Origin: Dyella amyloliquefaciens
Lineage (GTDB): Bacteria; Pseudomonadota; Gammaproteobacteria; Xanthomonadales; Rhodanobacteraceae
Reading direction: 5' to 3'
Assembly (NCBI RefSeq): GCF_004296575.1
Contig: NZ_SAYT01000009.1
Location: 88,057-152,056, forward strand
Length of the DNA stretch: 64,000 bases
Under the pieces are notes generated by a model. The model was not told the origin of the DNA, did no database searches, and was given only the letters and a program-made list of their open reading frames with translations. Made by a program: the position numbers and the translations under genes. Position 1 is the stretch's first letter. Each line of letters begins with the position of its first letter. Below, in pieces: positions 50,532-59,047 of this stretch.

Positions 50532-52079
50532 ATGATGAAGCAGCAGTTGAAGACCATGCTGGTGGCCGGCTGCGTGCTGGCGTTGGCGGCTTGTTCCGGC
50601 AAACCGGCCGGCGAATCCGCTGCCGGCAATGCCGCCGCGAGCAGCTCGGCCGCAGCGCCCGCCGACCAGACCGCATCCTCGAAGGTACCCGGCGATTTCG
50701 GCCCGCCGCAGGGCGACCCGATCCATGCCGAACTGGGCGTGCCGCCCAACGTGCCGCCGCCGATCCATCGCGATCATCCGGCGAAGGTCATCGTGGATCT
50801 CGAAGTCATCGAGAAGGAGATGCCGATTTCCGAAGGCGTCACCTACACCTACTGGACCTTCGGCGGCACCGTGCCCGGTAGTTTCATCCGCGTGCGCCAA
50901 GGCGACACGGTGGAGTTCCATCTGAAGAACTCGCCGGACAGCAAGATGCCGCACAACATCGACCTGCATGGCGTCACGGGTCCGGGTGGTGGCGCAGCGT
51001 CGAGCTTCACCGCGCCGGGTCATGAAAGCCAGTTCACCTTCAAGGCGCTCAACGCCGGCATCTTCGTCTATCACTGCGCGACGGCGCCGGTGGGCATGCA
51101 CATCGCCAACGGCATGTACGGCCTGATCCTGGTCGAGCCGCCGGAAGGCATGCCCAAGGTGGATCACGAGTACTACGTGATGCAGGGTGACTTCTATACC
51201 ACCGGCAAATACCGCGAGAAGGGCCATCAGCCCTTCGACATGGACAAGGCCATCGACGAGCGTCCGACCTACGTGCTCTTCAACGGTCACGAAGGTTCGC
51301 TCACCGGTGATCACGCCCTGACCGCGAAGGTGGGCGAGACGGTGCGCCTGTTCGTGGGCAACGGCGGCCCGAACCTGGTATCGAGCTTCCACGTGATCGG
51401 CGAAATCTTCGACAAGGTCTATTACGAAGGCGGCAAGCACGCGCAGGAAAACGTGCAGACCACGCTGATTCCCGCCGGTGGCGCGATGATGGCGGAGTTC
51501 CACGTCGACGTGCCTGGCAGCTACGTGCTGGTCGACCACTCGATCCTGCGTGCCTTCAACAAGGGCGCCATGGGCATCCTCAAGGTGGATGGTCCGGAGA
51601 ACAAGGCGATCTATTCGGGCAAGGAAGTGGACTCGGTATACCTGGGTGATCGCGCCGAACCGAACCTGCAGGCAGTGGCGACGGCCGCGGCGGCGCATGC
51701 CAGCGGCACGCTCAGCAAGGATGAGCAGATCGCCGCCGGCAAGCAGTTGTTCACCGGCACCTGCTCGGTCTGCCATCAGGCCAACGGCGAAGGTCTGGAA
51801 GGCGTGTTCCCGCCGCTGGCCAAGTCCGATTTCCTGGCCAAGCTGAGCAAGGACGAGCTGATCGCCATCCCGCTGCAGGGGCACACCGGCAAGGTCACCG
51901 TCAACGGCAAGGAATACGACTCGGTGATGCCGCCGATGAGCCAGCTGACGGATGACGAGGTGTCCAACATCCTCACCTTCGTGCTTAACAGCTGGGATAA
52001 CCCGGGTGGGCAGATCACCAAGGAAGAAGTCGCAAAGGTACGCGCCAAGCCCGCACCGGCACCGGCGGCAGGGCATTGA
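50532..52079 (+). CDS. nirK: Copper nitrite reductase fused to cytochrome c
   Basis: A 515-aa periplasmic enzyme reducing nitrite to nitric oxide. An N-terminal lipobox (L-A-A-C) predicts a lipoprotein. Two cupredoxin domains carry the type 1 copper ligands (H141, C182, H190, M195) and type 2 ligands (H146, H181, H287). A C-terminal cytochrome c domain (about 395-505) has C411-S-V-C-H415, giving the NirK-CcoP-like three-domain form that can take electrons directly. GGGGAG lies just before the paired ATGs; 50532 is chosen, 50535 is equally possible. nirV and a SCO gene follow. No nnrR-like regulator or FNR box is seen nearby. Confidence 0.96.
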   Translation: MMKQQLKTMLVAGCVLALAACSGKPAGESAAGNAAASSSAAAPADQTASSKVPGDFGPPQGDPIHAELGVPPNVPPPIHRDHPAKVIVDLEVIEKEMPISEGVTYTYWTFGGTVPGSFIRVRQGDTVEFHLKNSPDSKMPHNIDLHGVTGPGGGAASSFTAPGHESQFTFKALNAGIFVYHCATAPVGMHIANGMYGLILVEPPEGMPKVDHEYYVMQGDFYTTGKYREKGHQPFDMDKAIDERPTYVLFNGHEGSLTGDHALTAKVGETVRLFVGNGGPNLVSSFHVIGEIFDKVYYEGGKHAQENVQTTLIPAGGAMMAEFHVDVPGSYVLVDHSILRAFNKGAMGILKVDGPENKAIYSGKEVDSVYLGDRAEPNLQAVATAAAAHASGTLSKDEQIAAGKQLFTGTCSVCHQANGEGLEGVFPPLAKSDFLAKLSKDELIAIPLQGHTGKVTVNGKEYDSVMPPMSQLTDDEVSNILTFVLNSWDNPGGQITKEEVAKVRAKPAPAPAAGH

Positions 52080-52852
52080 TGGGTTCGATCGTCATGCGTG
52101 GGTTGTGGCTGGTCATGGGCATGTGCGCGACGTCGGCGTCGCTGGCGGCGGAGTACGTGCCCTTGCCCGGCGGCAGTTTCGCCAGTGTGCTCGGGGCCGA
52201 CAACAAGGCCGCGCCTGCTCAGATCAAGCCGTTCCGCCTGCGTACCGAGCCGGTGACGAACGCAGAGTTCCTGGCGTTCGTCAGCGCGCATCCGCAATGG
52301 CGCCGCGATCAGATAGCCGGGGTGTTCGCCGACAAGCAGTACCTGTCGCAATGGGCCAGCGCCGAGGCGCTTGGCCCCAATGCGTTGCCGCGCCAGCCGG
52401 TGATCCGGGTGAGCTGGTTCGCGGCGCAGGCGTTCTGCGAGAGCGAAAAGGCACGCCTGCCCACGTGGTACGAGTGGGAATACGCGGCGGCGGCTGATGC
52501 GCATCGCGCCGATGCGCGCAGCGACCCCGCCTGGCGCGATCACGTACTCAACTGGTATAGCCGTCCGTCGAACACGGCTTTGCCCCAGGTGGGTGGCGAA
52601 GCGGACGTGCATGGCGTGCGTGACCTCAACGGCCTGGTGTGGGAATGGGTGGATGACTTCAACGCACTCCTGGTGAGCGGCGATGGTCGCGATCAGGACG
52701 GCGCAGACAAGGCGCGCTTCTGCGGTGCCGGTGCCGCCAACATGCAGCAGAAGGAGAACTACGCCACCCTGATGCGCGTGGCGATGCTCTCCGCGCTCAA
52801 GGCGTCCGACACCACCAACAACATGGGCTTCCGCTGCGCCAGGCCCGAGTGA
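52079..52852 (+). CDS. nirV: NirV-like formylglycine-generating-enzyme family protein
   Basis: A 257-aa secreted protein of the SUMF1/FGE superfamily with a signal peptide (cleavage after S-L-A-A). Recognisable blocks are E-P-V-T-N-A-E-F-L-A-F-V, P-V-I-R-V-S-W-F-A-A-Q-A-F-C, R-L-P-T-W-Y-E-W-E-Y-A and G-L-V-W-E-W-V-D-D-F. NirV sits beside nirK in many denitrifiers and is thought to help assemble the reductase, though its exact chemistry is unknown. It begins at the base where the nirK stop ends, indicating translational coupling. Confidence 0.92.
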   Translation: MGSIVMRGLWLVMGMCATSASLAAEYVPLPGGSFASVLGADNKAAPAQIKPFRLRTEPVTNAEFLAFVSAHPQWRRDQIAGVFADKQYLSQWASAEALGPNALPRQPVIRVSWFAAQAFCESEKARLPTWYEWEYAAAADAHRADARSDPAWRDHVLNWYSRPSNTALPQVGGEADVHGVRDLNGLVWEWVDDFNALLVSGDGRDQDGADKARFCGAGAANMQQKENYATLMRVAMLSALKASDTTNNMGFRCARPE

Positions 52853-52859
52853 GGAACCC

Positions 52860-53426
52860 ATGAAACGCTTGCTGATGTTGTGGTTGTGCCTGTTGTTCGT
52901 CGGCCCCGTGATCGCGGCGGCACCCCTGCCTACGGATTCGATCTACCAGCTTGGCGCCAAGCTTACCGACCAGGACGGGCATAGCTGGCCGCTGTCCGCG
53001 CGTCGCGGCAAGGTGCAGTTGATGACCATGTTCTACACGTCCTGCACCATGGTCTGCCCGATGATCGTGGACACCATGAAGGCAACGCGCAAGGCCGTGG
53101 ACGAGCCGGCGCGCGACAAGCTGGATCTGCTGGCGGTGAGCTTCGACCCCGCACGGGACAACGTGGCCGCCTTGCATCAGTACGCGCAGAAGCGCCAGCT
53201 CGACGCACCGCACTGGACCCTGGCGCGTGCAGAACCGCAGGACGTGCGCGCACTCTCGGCATTGCTCGGCCTGCAGTACCGCCAGCTGCCGGATGGTGAC
53301 TTCAACCACTCCAGCGAACTGATCCTGCTTGATCCCGACGGACGCATCATCGCGCGCACCACCACCATCGGGCGACTCGACCCGGCGTTCGTGGATGCCG
53401 TGCGCAAGGCGCTCGCTTCGAGCTGA
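52860..53426 (+). CDS. SCO1/SenC family copper chaperone
   Basis: A 188-aa thioredoxin-fold protein with a signal peptide. The copper-binding set is complete: C62 and C66 in C-T-M-V-C-P and the distal H150 in D-F-N-H-S-S-E. SCO proteins deliver copper to cupredoxin sites or reduce them in the periplasm. Just 7 bp from nirV and downstream of nirK, it most likely serves the copper centres of NirK rather than an oxidase (inference). It converges with the M23-like gene. Confidence 0.93.
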   Translation: MKRLLMLWLCLLFVGPVIAAAPLPTDSIYQLGAKLTDQDGHSWPLSARRGKVQLMTMFYTSCTMVCPMIVDTMKATRKAVDEPARDKLDLLAVSFDPARDNVAALHQYAQKRQLDAPHWTLARAEPQDVRALSALLGLQYRQLPDGDFNHSSELILLDPDGRIIARTTTIGRLDPAFVDAVRKALASS

Positions 53427-53433
53427 AGCGATT

Positions 53434-54597
53434 TCAGCGCGCGGACTTCTCCGGGAAATCCACCACGTCGAGTGGCGCGGGGAAAGTGTCGCTGAGGTTT
53501 TCGCCGCTGGCTGGTGAGGCGTGCTGCCACGGCTTGCCTTGTCCGAACGCCTCGATGTCGTCGTAACGGCCGACCACGTGCAGTTGCTCGAAGCCATAGG
53601 GCAAGCCTTCGGCAGCGAGTGGCGCGTTGGCATCGGCGACGTGGAAATGCAGATGCGGGCCGGTGGACTCGCCGGTGAAACCGAGTTGCCCGATCACCTG
53701 GCCGCGTCGCACGTGCTGCCCGGCTTTCACGGTGATGCTGCCGGGTTTGAGGTGCTCGTAGAACGCATAGCGTCCGTGGCCCAGATCGAGCGCCACGTAA
53801 TTGCCGGCAGCGTCCTCCAGCGGCACTTTCTGCGACGCATGTTCGGCAAGCGTGGCGGATTCGCCGATGCCTTCGCCGATCGAGGCCACGGTTGCCTCGG
53901 CGACCGCCAGTACGTCGGCACCATAGCCCAGCCATTCGGCGGGCTTCGCACCGTCGCCGCGGGCAAACCCACCTTGCGCGCCTACACGGATCCAGTCGAT
54001 CGCAAAGCGACCCGGCACATGCACGGCTCCGTGGGTGGCGTAGAGCACGCGACGATGGCCGCGTTCCCACTGTGCGTTGTAGATCGCCACCCATGGGCCA
54101 CCACGCAAGGGTGGTCCCAGCCTCAGCGGCGCACGTGATGACACGTCGAAGGCACCGCCCTCTATCGGCGCGGACGCCGCCGTGGCGGTGTCGCTCGTGT
54201 AGACGATGCGATGCTGCACCTTTCGCGCAGCCCCGGAGGCCGGATCGAACGGCACCGTGAGATAGGCGACCGCGTCCACGCCCGGTGGTATCCGCGCGAG
54301 GTCCTTGTCCGCAGGATGGTCCGGACGACCCAGGATCGCTTCGAGCGCCTTGCCTTCGAAGGTGGCGATCGGATGCCCACCGTCATCGATGACAGCAATG
54401 CTTGCCAGGCGCAGTGGCTCCTTCGCGTAACTGGTGAGGTGCAGCTCGTAAACCAGCGACGCCTTGCCAGCGACCACGACCGGCTCGGGCGCCCACGGCA
54501 CGCGAAGATCGAATGACTGCGTGACGGGTGCACGCTGCGCCACGACAAGTGGGCTGATCAGAGCCAGTGCGAACAACAGGAAGATGCGCCATGCCAT
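53434..54597 (-). CDS. M23-like (LytM) peptidase family protein with altered zinc site
   Basis: A 387-aa secreted protein (signal peptide cleaved after V-V-A). The N-terminal half is beta-rich without a recognised domain. The C-terminal LytM fold has H-L-H-F-H (315-319), supplying the usual His pair, and D201 in G-R-F-A-I-D-W. The first zinc ligand, normally His four residues before that Asp (H-x-x-x-D), is Arg197. LytM proteins lacking ligands often act as activators of amidases rather than as enzymes. Similar R-F-A-I-D-W proteins seem frequent in Xanthomonadales, by my recollection. A ribosome binding site (GGAG) precedes the ATG. Confidence 0.85.
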   Translation of the reverse strand: MAWRIFLLFALALISPLVVAQRAPVTQSFDLRVPWAPEPVVVAGKASLVYELHLTSYAKEPLRLASIAVIDDGGHPIATFEGKALEAILGRPDHPADKDLARIPPGVDAVAYLTVPFDPASGAARKVQHRIVYTSDTATAASAPIEGGAFDVSSRAPLRLGPPLRGGPWVAIYNAQWERGHRRVLYATHGAVHVPGRFAIDWIRVGAQGGFARGDGAKPAEWLGYGADVLAVAEATVASIGEGIGESATLAEHASQKVPLEDAAGNYVALDLGHGRYAFYEHLKPGSITVKAGQHVRRGQVIGQLGFTGESTGPHLHFHVADANAPLAAEGLPYGFEQLHVVGRYDDIEAFGQGKPWQHASPASGENLSDTFPAPLDVVDFPEKSAR

Positions 54598-54690
54598 GGA
54601 CGGTGCTCCACGCGACGGAGCACCGAGCTTTCGCCAGTCGCCGCTGCAACGCCACTGCCGGAGGTCACTGGGCGTGCCCCGTCCTTCTAC

Positions 54691-54813
54691 TGTAGGAGCG
54701 CACCCAGTGCGCGATCCACGCTCCCGTGAATGACATCAGGAACGTGGCTCGCGAAAATCCCTACACACGACTACACCGCACCTCCGCGGTCGCGCACTGG
54801 GTGCGCTCCTACA
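54691..54813. repeat. REPIN: two inverted REP-like units (A-variant)
   Basis: Left unit TGTAGGAGCGCACCCAGTGC then GCGA at 54691-54714; the right unit TCGCGCACTGGGTGCGCTCC then TACA ends at 54813. It differs from the other loci by an A for T in the centre, matched by the compensating change in the partner. Located between the M23-like and GH39 genes. Confidence 0.85.
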
Positions 54814-54841
54814 GGGAGGAGAGGAAGTGCGGTGCGTGGCC

Positions 54842-56392
54842 TCAGTGCAGCTCCACCACCACCAATCCCTGCGCCGGCACGTCGATGCTGAGTTTGCCGT
54901 TCTTCAGCTTGGCCTGTTCCGGTGCGGAAAGCTTGCCCGCTTCACGCAGCTGCTTGATCTGCTCGCGGCTCGGCGTGTTGGGGCGGCCCATCTTGTCGAA
55001 TGCAGACACGGCGTTGCCATGCGTTTCGTCCAGACGCCACACGGTGGCCTGCGAGGCGTTGCCTAGATGCTTTACGTCCACGTCGAAATGCTTGGTAGCG
55101 CCGGTGGGCACGCCGGGCGTGTAGTCGGCAGTGTTGCCCAGCGGCGGCGTGTAATTCCACAGCGCAAGCACCACGGTGCCGTCGCTGCGCTTGGTCGCCA
55201 GTGCGCTGTCGGTCTTCAGCGGCAGCTGCACATCTCCCAGCTTGTGCAGCATGGCGAAGGCGTTGAAGGCCGGCTTCTCGATGCGGTCGGCGGCAATCAG
55301 GCCGAAGCCGCCGTAGAACGGGTTCCTCACCACGCCCTGTTCGTCGAACACGTCGGAGAACGACCAGTAGCTCATCATGTCGACCTTGCCCGCGCACTCG
55401 CGGATGGTGTTGGCCATCCACGGGCCCATGTACACGCTGTCGGTGACATTAGGCAGGTTCGCGTACGAGGCGTTGTACTCGCTGTAGATCAGCGGCAGCT
55501 TCGGGAACGGCGAGGCGGCGACTTCCTTGTGCGACTTGTCCACCGCGCGGCACACCATGTCGCGGCGTGGAATCTTCTCGTTGGTCTTGAACACGTTGTC
55601 CGCGGTGTCGTCACCGTAGACATGCGTGCTGACGAAGTCGATCGGCGCGCCGCTCTGCTTCACGTGCTTGAGGAAGTCCGGCAGCCATGCCGCCTGCGCC
55701 GTGCCCGGGCCACCGACGCGGAACTGCTGGTCGACGGACTTCACCACGCGCGCGGTGCGGTCATACAGCTCGTAATACGTCGGCTGTTCCGGCTTGCCAC
55801 CCCAGAACGCGAGGTTCGGTTCATTCCACACCTCGAAATACCAGCTGCGCACTTCCTCGATGCCGTAGCGCTCGACCAGGTGCTGCAGGAACGCGCGCAT
55901 CATCGCGTCCCATTCGTTCCAGTCCTTCGCCGGCATCACGTTGGGGTGGTACCAGAAGTCGTGGTGGCTGGCCGGGTCGGTGCTCAGTTCCGGCGGCATG
56001 AAGCCCAGTTCCACGAACGGTTTGACGCCGCGCTCGAGCAGGCCGTCATAGACCTGGTCCACGTAGCTGAAGTTGAACTGCAGCTTGCCCTGCGCATCGC
56101 GGTAGGCCACGCCCATGTCGCGGTCGAAGATTCCGTGGAAGCGGATGTAGCTGAACCCGGTGGCGCCCTTCACCGCTTCGAGATCCTTGCGGTAGTCGTC
56201 GCGCAGCGCGAGCACGGCTCGGCCCGAACCGAACATCTGTTCCCAGAAGTGCGGCAGCGGCGTGCCCTTGGCCGTGGCGTCCACCTGCAGTTGCACGGTG
56301 TCGTTGCCGGTGGCGGCATGGGCCGTGCCCATCAGGGCAAGGCAGATGGCGGCGCTGGTAGCCAGGCGGCGGAGCGGGGAAGGGGCTGGCAT
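54842..56392 (-). CDS. Glycoside hydrolase family 39 (beta-xylosidase type)
   Basis: A 516-aa exported enzyme with a signal peptide (cleavage after A-H-A). The (beta/alpha)8 GH39 catalytic domain has the acid/base E191 in W-N-E-P-N and the nucleophile E305 in Y-S-E-Y-N. A short beta domain completes the C-terminus. GH39 enzymes are retaining beta-xylosidases or related. It is divergent from a GH43 gene across 166 bp that contains a LacI-type operator, so both are probably induced together on xylan-type oligosaccharides. Confidence 0.92.
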   Translation of the reverse strand: MPAPSPLRRLATSAAICLALMGTAHAATGNDTVQLQVDATAKGTPLPHFWEQMFGSGRAVLALRDDYRKDLEAVKGATGFSYIRFHGIFDRDMGVAYRDAQGKLQFNFSYVDQVYDGLLERGVKPFVELGFMPPELSTDPASHHDFWYHPNVMPAKDWNEWDAMMRAFLQHLVERYGIEEVRSWYFEVWNEPNLAFWGGKPEQPTYYELYDRTARVVKSVDQQFRVGGPGTAQAAWLPDFLKHVKQSGAPIDFVSTHVYGDDTADNVFKTNEKIPRRDMVCRAVDKSHKEVAASPFPKLPLIYSEYNASYANLPNVTDSVYMGPWMANTIRECAGKVDMMSYWSFSDVFDEQGVVRNPFYGGFGLIAADRIEKPAFNAFAMLHKLGDVQLPLKTDSALATKRSDGTVVLALWNYTPPLGNTADYTPGVPTGATKHFDVDVKHLGNASQATVWRLDETHGNAVSAFDKMGRPNTPSREQIKQLREAGKLSAPEQAKLKNGKLSIDVPAQGLVVVELH

Positions 56393-56444
56393 GAGGCGGA
56401 TCCTTCAGCAGGGTGGGTAGCCGGCCGATCGAGGCCGGGCTAGG

Positions 56445-56460
56445 ATGTAAACGTTTACAT
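56445..56460. promoter_or_regulatory. LacI-family operator between GH39 and GH43 genes
   Basis: ATGTAAACGTTTACAT is a perfect 16-bp palindrome with the central CG typical of LacI/GalR-family operators (TGTAAACGTTTACA core). It lies 52 bp upstream of the GH39 start and 98 bp upstream of the GH43 start. The regulator gene itself is not in this window. Confidence 0.82.
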
Positions 56461-56558
56461 GACTGGGCCGGAGTCTCTTACAGACCGGGTCGCCCGATCA
56501 ATACGCGCGCATCGCAGAAGTCGGCCCTGTTGCGGTGCACAGGTAGGGAGTGGGGTCC

Positions 56559-58433
56559 ATGGGTGCTTCGATTCGTTCTCGCGCCACCGCGCTGGCAAGC
56601 CTTCCGCGCCGCTGCCGTTTGGCCGGATGGCTGGGCGCCATGCTCGCGCTGGCCGCTCCATTTGTTGCAGCGCAAGAGGCCGCTTCGCACACCTGGGCGA
56701 ACCCCGTCGACATCGACTACCGCTACAACTTCGAGCAGATGAACGAGGGCATCTCGTACCGCACGGGCGCCGACCCGGCGGTGGTGCGCTATGGCGACGC
56801 CTACTATCTGTTCCTCACGATGGCGGATGGTTACTGGCGTTCCACCGATCTGCTGCACTGGCAGTTCGTCAAACCCAGCCGCTGGCCGTTCGACAGCGAA
56901 GTGGCGCCGGCCACGCTGGTGGCGGGCGGCAAGCTGTTCCTGATGCAGGCGGCGACGCAGCCACGACCGCTGCTGTATTCCACGGATCCCGCGCATGGAC
57001 GCCTGGATTTCTGGACGCGCCTGCTGCCGCCGGTGCCCGGCGCCGTCTCCAGCGATGAGCACTACACGCTCAAACCCGGCGAGCTGCCACCCGGTCCGTG
57101 GGATCCCGGCCTGTTCCAGGACGAGGATGGCAAGACCTACCTCTATTGGGGCTCCTCCAACGTCCATCCGCTGTACGCCGCGCAGCTCGACCTCAAGCTT
57201 GGCGACGAAACGGAAGGCGAGGGCAAGCGGCTGGCTTTCGTCACCCAGCCGCAGTCGCTCTTCACGCTGCATCCCGCCGAACATGGCTGGGAACGTTTCG
57301 GGCAGGACCACACCGACGACCACACGCTGCCCTTCATGGAAGGCGCGTGGATGAATCGCCATGGCGACCGCTACTACCTGCAATACGCCGCGCCCGGCAC
57401 CGAGTACAACGCGTACGGCACGGGTGTCTACGTGGGCAAAGGTCCGCTGGGCCCGTTCGACTACGCGCCCTACAACCCCATCGGCGAAAAGCCCGGCGGC
57501 TTCGTGCAGGGCGTGGGGCACGGCTCCACCTTCCAGGACGCGTACGGCAACTGGTGGAACACCGGCACCTCATGGATCGGCAGCAACTGGACCTTCGAGC
57601 GCCGCATCGGCCTGTATCGCGCCGGCTTCCATGCAGACGGCCAGATGTGGGTGGATACGCGCTTCGGCGACTTCCCGCAGCGCATGCCCGATCACCTGCT
57701 GAAGGAAGACGAGGACACGTTTACCGGCTGGATGCTGCTGTCGTATCGCAAGGCGGCAACGGCCTCTTCGGCATTGCCCGGCCATCCGGCCTCGGCGGCC
57801 GCCGATGAAAACCCGCGTACCTTCTGGGTGTCGGCAAGCAACACACCGGGCCAGACGCTCACGCTCGATCTCGGCGGCGAACGCACGGTGCGCGCGGTGC
57901 AGGTGAACTTCGCCGACTACCAGTCCGGCCGCTACGGCGATGCGCCCGACATCGTGGCGCAGTTCCGCATCGAGGGTTCGCGCGACGGCCAGCACTGGGA
58001 CACGCTGGCGGATCTCTCGCACGAAACGCGCGATCGCCCCAACGCCTACCTCGAGCTGCCGCAGGCGGCGCGCGTGCGCTATGTGCGTTACGTGCATGGG
58101 CATGTCGGTGCGCACACGCTGGCCATCGCTGACCTGCGCGTGTTCGGCCATGCCGACGGTGCGCCGCCACCCGCACCCGCGCAGGTCACCGCGCGGCGCC
58201 TGGCCGATACGCGCAATGCGGAAATCAGCTGGTCGCCCGTGCCGGGTGCCGTGGGCTACAACGTGCGCTGGGGCCTGGCCGCCGATCGCCTGCACAGCAC
58301 CTACCAGCGCTTCGCCGACCAACCCACGACACTGACGCTGCGCTCGTTGAACAAGGGCGTGCACTACGTGGTGGCGGTGGAAGCGTTCGACGAACACGGC
58401 GTGTCGGTACTGTCGGCCCCGCAGCGCCTCTGA
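56559..58433 (+). CDS. Glycoside hydrolase family 43 protein with discoidin-like and fibronectin III domains
   Basis: A 624-aa secreted enzyme (signal peptide cleaved after F-V-A-A). The five-bladed GH43 propeller has the catalytic base D72 in A-D-P-A-V-V, the pKa-modulating D182 in W-D-P-G-L and the acid E261 in M-E-G-A-W. A discoidin (F5/8C, CBM32-like) domain at about 400-535 and a fibronectin III domain at about 540-624 follow. The likely activities are beta-xylosidase or alpha-arabinofuranosidase. The ATG at 56559 has AGGGAG upstream; a GTG 9 nt earlier is an alternative. Paired with GH39 across a shared operator. Confidence 0.9.
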   Translation: MGASIRSRATALASLPRRCRLAGWLGAMLALAAPFVAAQEAASHTWANPVDIDYRYNFEQMNEGISYRTGADPAVVRYGDAYYLFLTMADGYWRSTDLLHWQFVKPSRWPFDSEVAPATLVAGGKLFLMQAATQPRPLLYSTDPAHGRLDFWTRLLPPVPGAVSSDEHYTLKPGELPPGPWDPGLFQDEDGKTYLYWGSSNVHPLYAAQLDLKLGDETEGEGKRLAFVTQPQSLFTLHPAEHGWERFGQDHTDDHTLPFMEGAWMNRHGDRYYLQYAAPGTEYNAYGTGVYVGKGPLGPFDYAPYNPIGEKPGGFVQGVGHGSTFQDAYGNWWNTGTSWIGSNWTFERRIGLYRAGFHADGQMWVDTRFGDFPQRMPDHLLKEDEDTFTGWMLLSYRKAATASSALPGHPASAAADENPRTFWVSASNTPGQTLTLDLGGERTVRAVQVNFADYQSGRYGDAPDIVAQFRIEGSRDGQHWDTLADLSHETRDRPNAYLELPQAARVRYVRYVHGHVGAHTLAIADLRVFGHADGAPPPAPAQVTARRLADTRNAEISWSPVPGAVGYNVRWGLAADRLHSTYQRFADQPTTLTLRSLNKGVHYVVAVEAFDEHGVSVLSAPQRL

Positions 58434-58528
58434 CGCGAACGCCGATGGTTGCGTGAAGGCGATGTGTGCGTCGTAGCGCATGTGCGCGTGCGGCGTGGCG
58501 ACGGCACGGTTCCGTGCAAAGATCGGCC

Positions 58529-59047
58529 ATGGCCCGAACCCTGCTGGCACTCCTGGTTCCTGAAGCCGATCCCGTCGTCGCCAGCTTCCGGGATCAGCAT
58601 GACCCCTCGGCGCGCCGGGGGCTGGGCGCGCACATCACGCTGATCTATCCGTTCGTGGAAAGCGAACTGCTGTCGCCCACGATGCTGGCGCGCCTGCGCA
58701 GCACCATCGCCGACCTGCCGGCGCCCATGTTTCGCCTGGTTGAAGTGCGCATGTTTCCCGCGGTGGTCTGGCTGGCACCGGAGCCCACGCGCTCCATCGT
58801 GCAGTTGGCGGGCGCGATCGAGCGTGCCTTTCCCGACCAGCCCATCGGCGGCGGTGCCTTTCCCGAATACATTCCGCACCTCACCGTCGCGCGCCGCGTG
58901 CCGAAGGAAAAGGACGCCATCGCCAATGAAGTGAAGGCCCGCCTTGCCGACTATGGTCCGATCTATTGCTGGTGCGACAACGTCACCTTGCTGGTTAGCG
59001 AGGATCGCCGCTGGCGGCGACTCGCGGACTTTCCGCTGTTGCACTGA
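58529..59047 (+). CDS. 2H phosphoesterase / 2'-5' RNA ligase family protein
   Basis: A 172-aa cytosolic protein with the two H-x-T/S motifs of the 2H superfamily: H35-I-T37 in G-A-H-I-T-L-I-Y and H117-L-T119. Members hydrolyse or join 2'-5' phosphodiester or cyclic phosphate bonds in RNA or nucleotides. The ATG at 58529 matches the conserved start; the upstream frame is not protein-like. Its 3' end overlaps the convergent FUSC gene by 53 bp, an antisense arrangement that could allow mutual interference. Confidence 0.88.
   Translation: MARTLLALLVPEADPVVASFRDQHDPSARRGLGAHITLIYPFVESELLSPTMLARLRSTIADLPAPMFRLVEVRMFPAVVWLAPEPTRSIVQLAGAIERAFPDQPIGGGAFPEYIPHLTVARRVPKEKDAIANEVKARLADYGPIYCWCDNVTLLVSEDRRWRRLADFPLLH

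Noticed and set aside
50478..52076. 532-codon minus-strand frame opposite nirK
   Set aside because: The nirK frame holds all copper and haem ligands; the opposite frame is a shadow.
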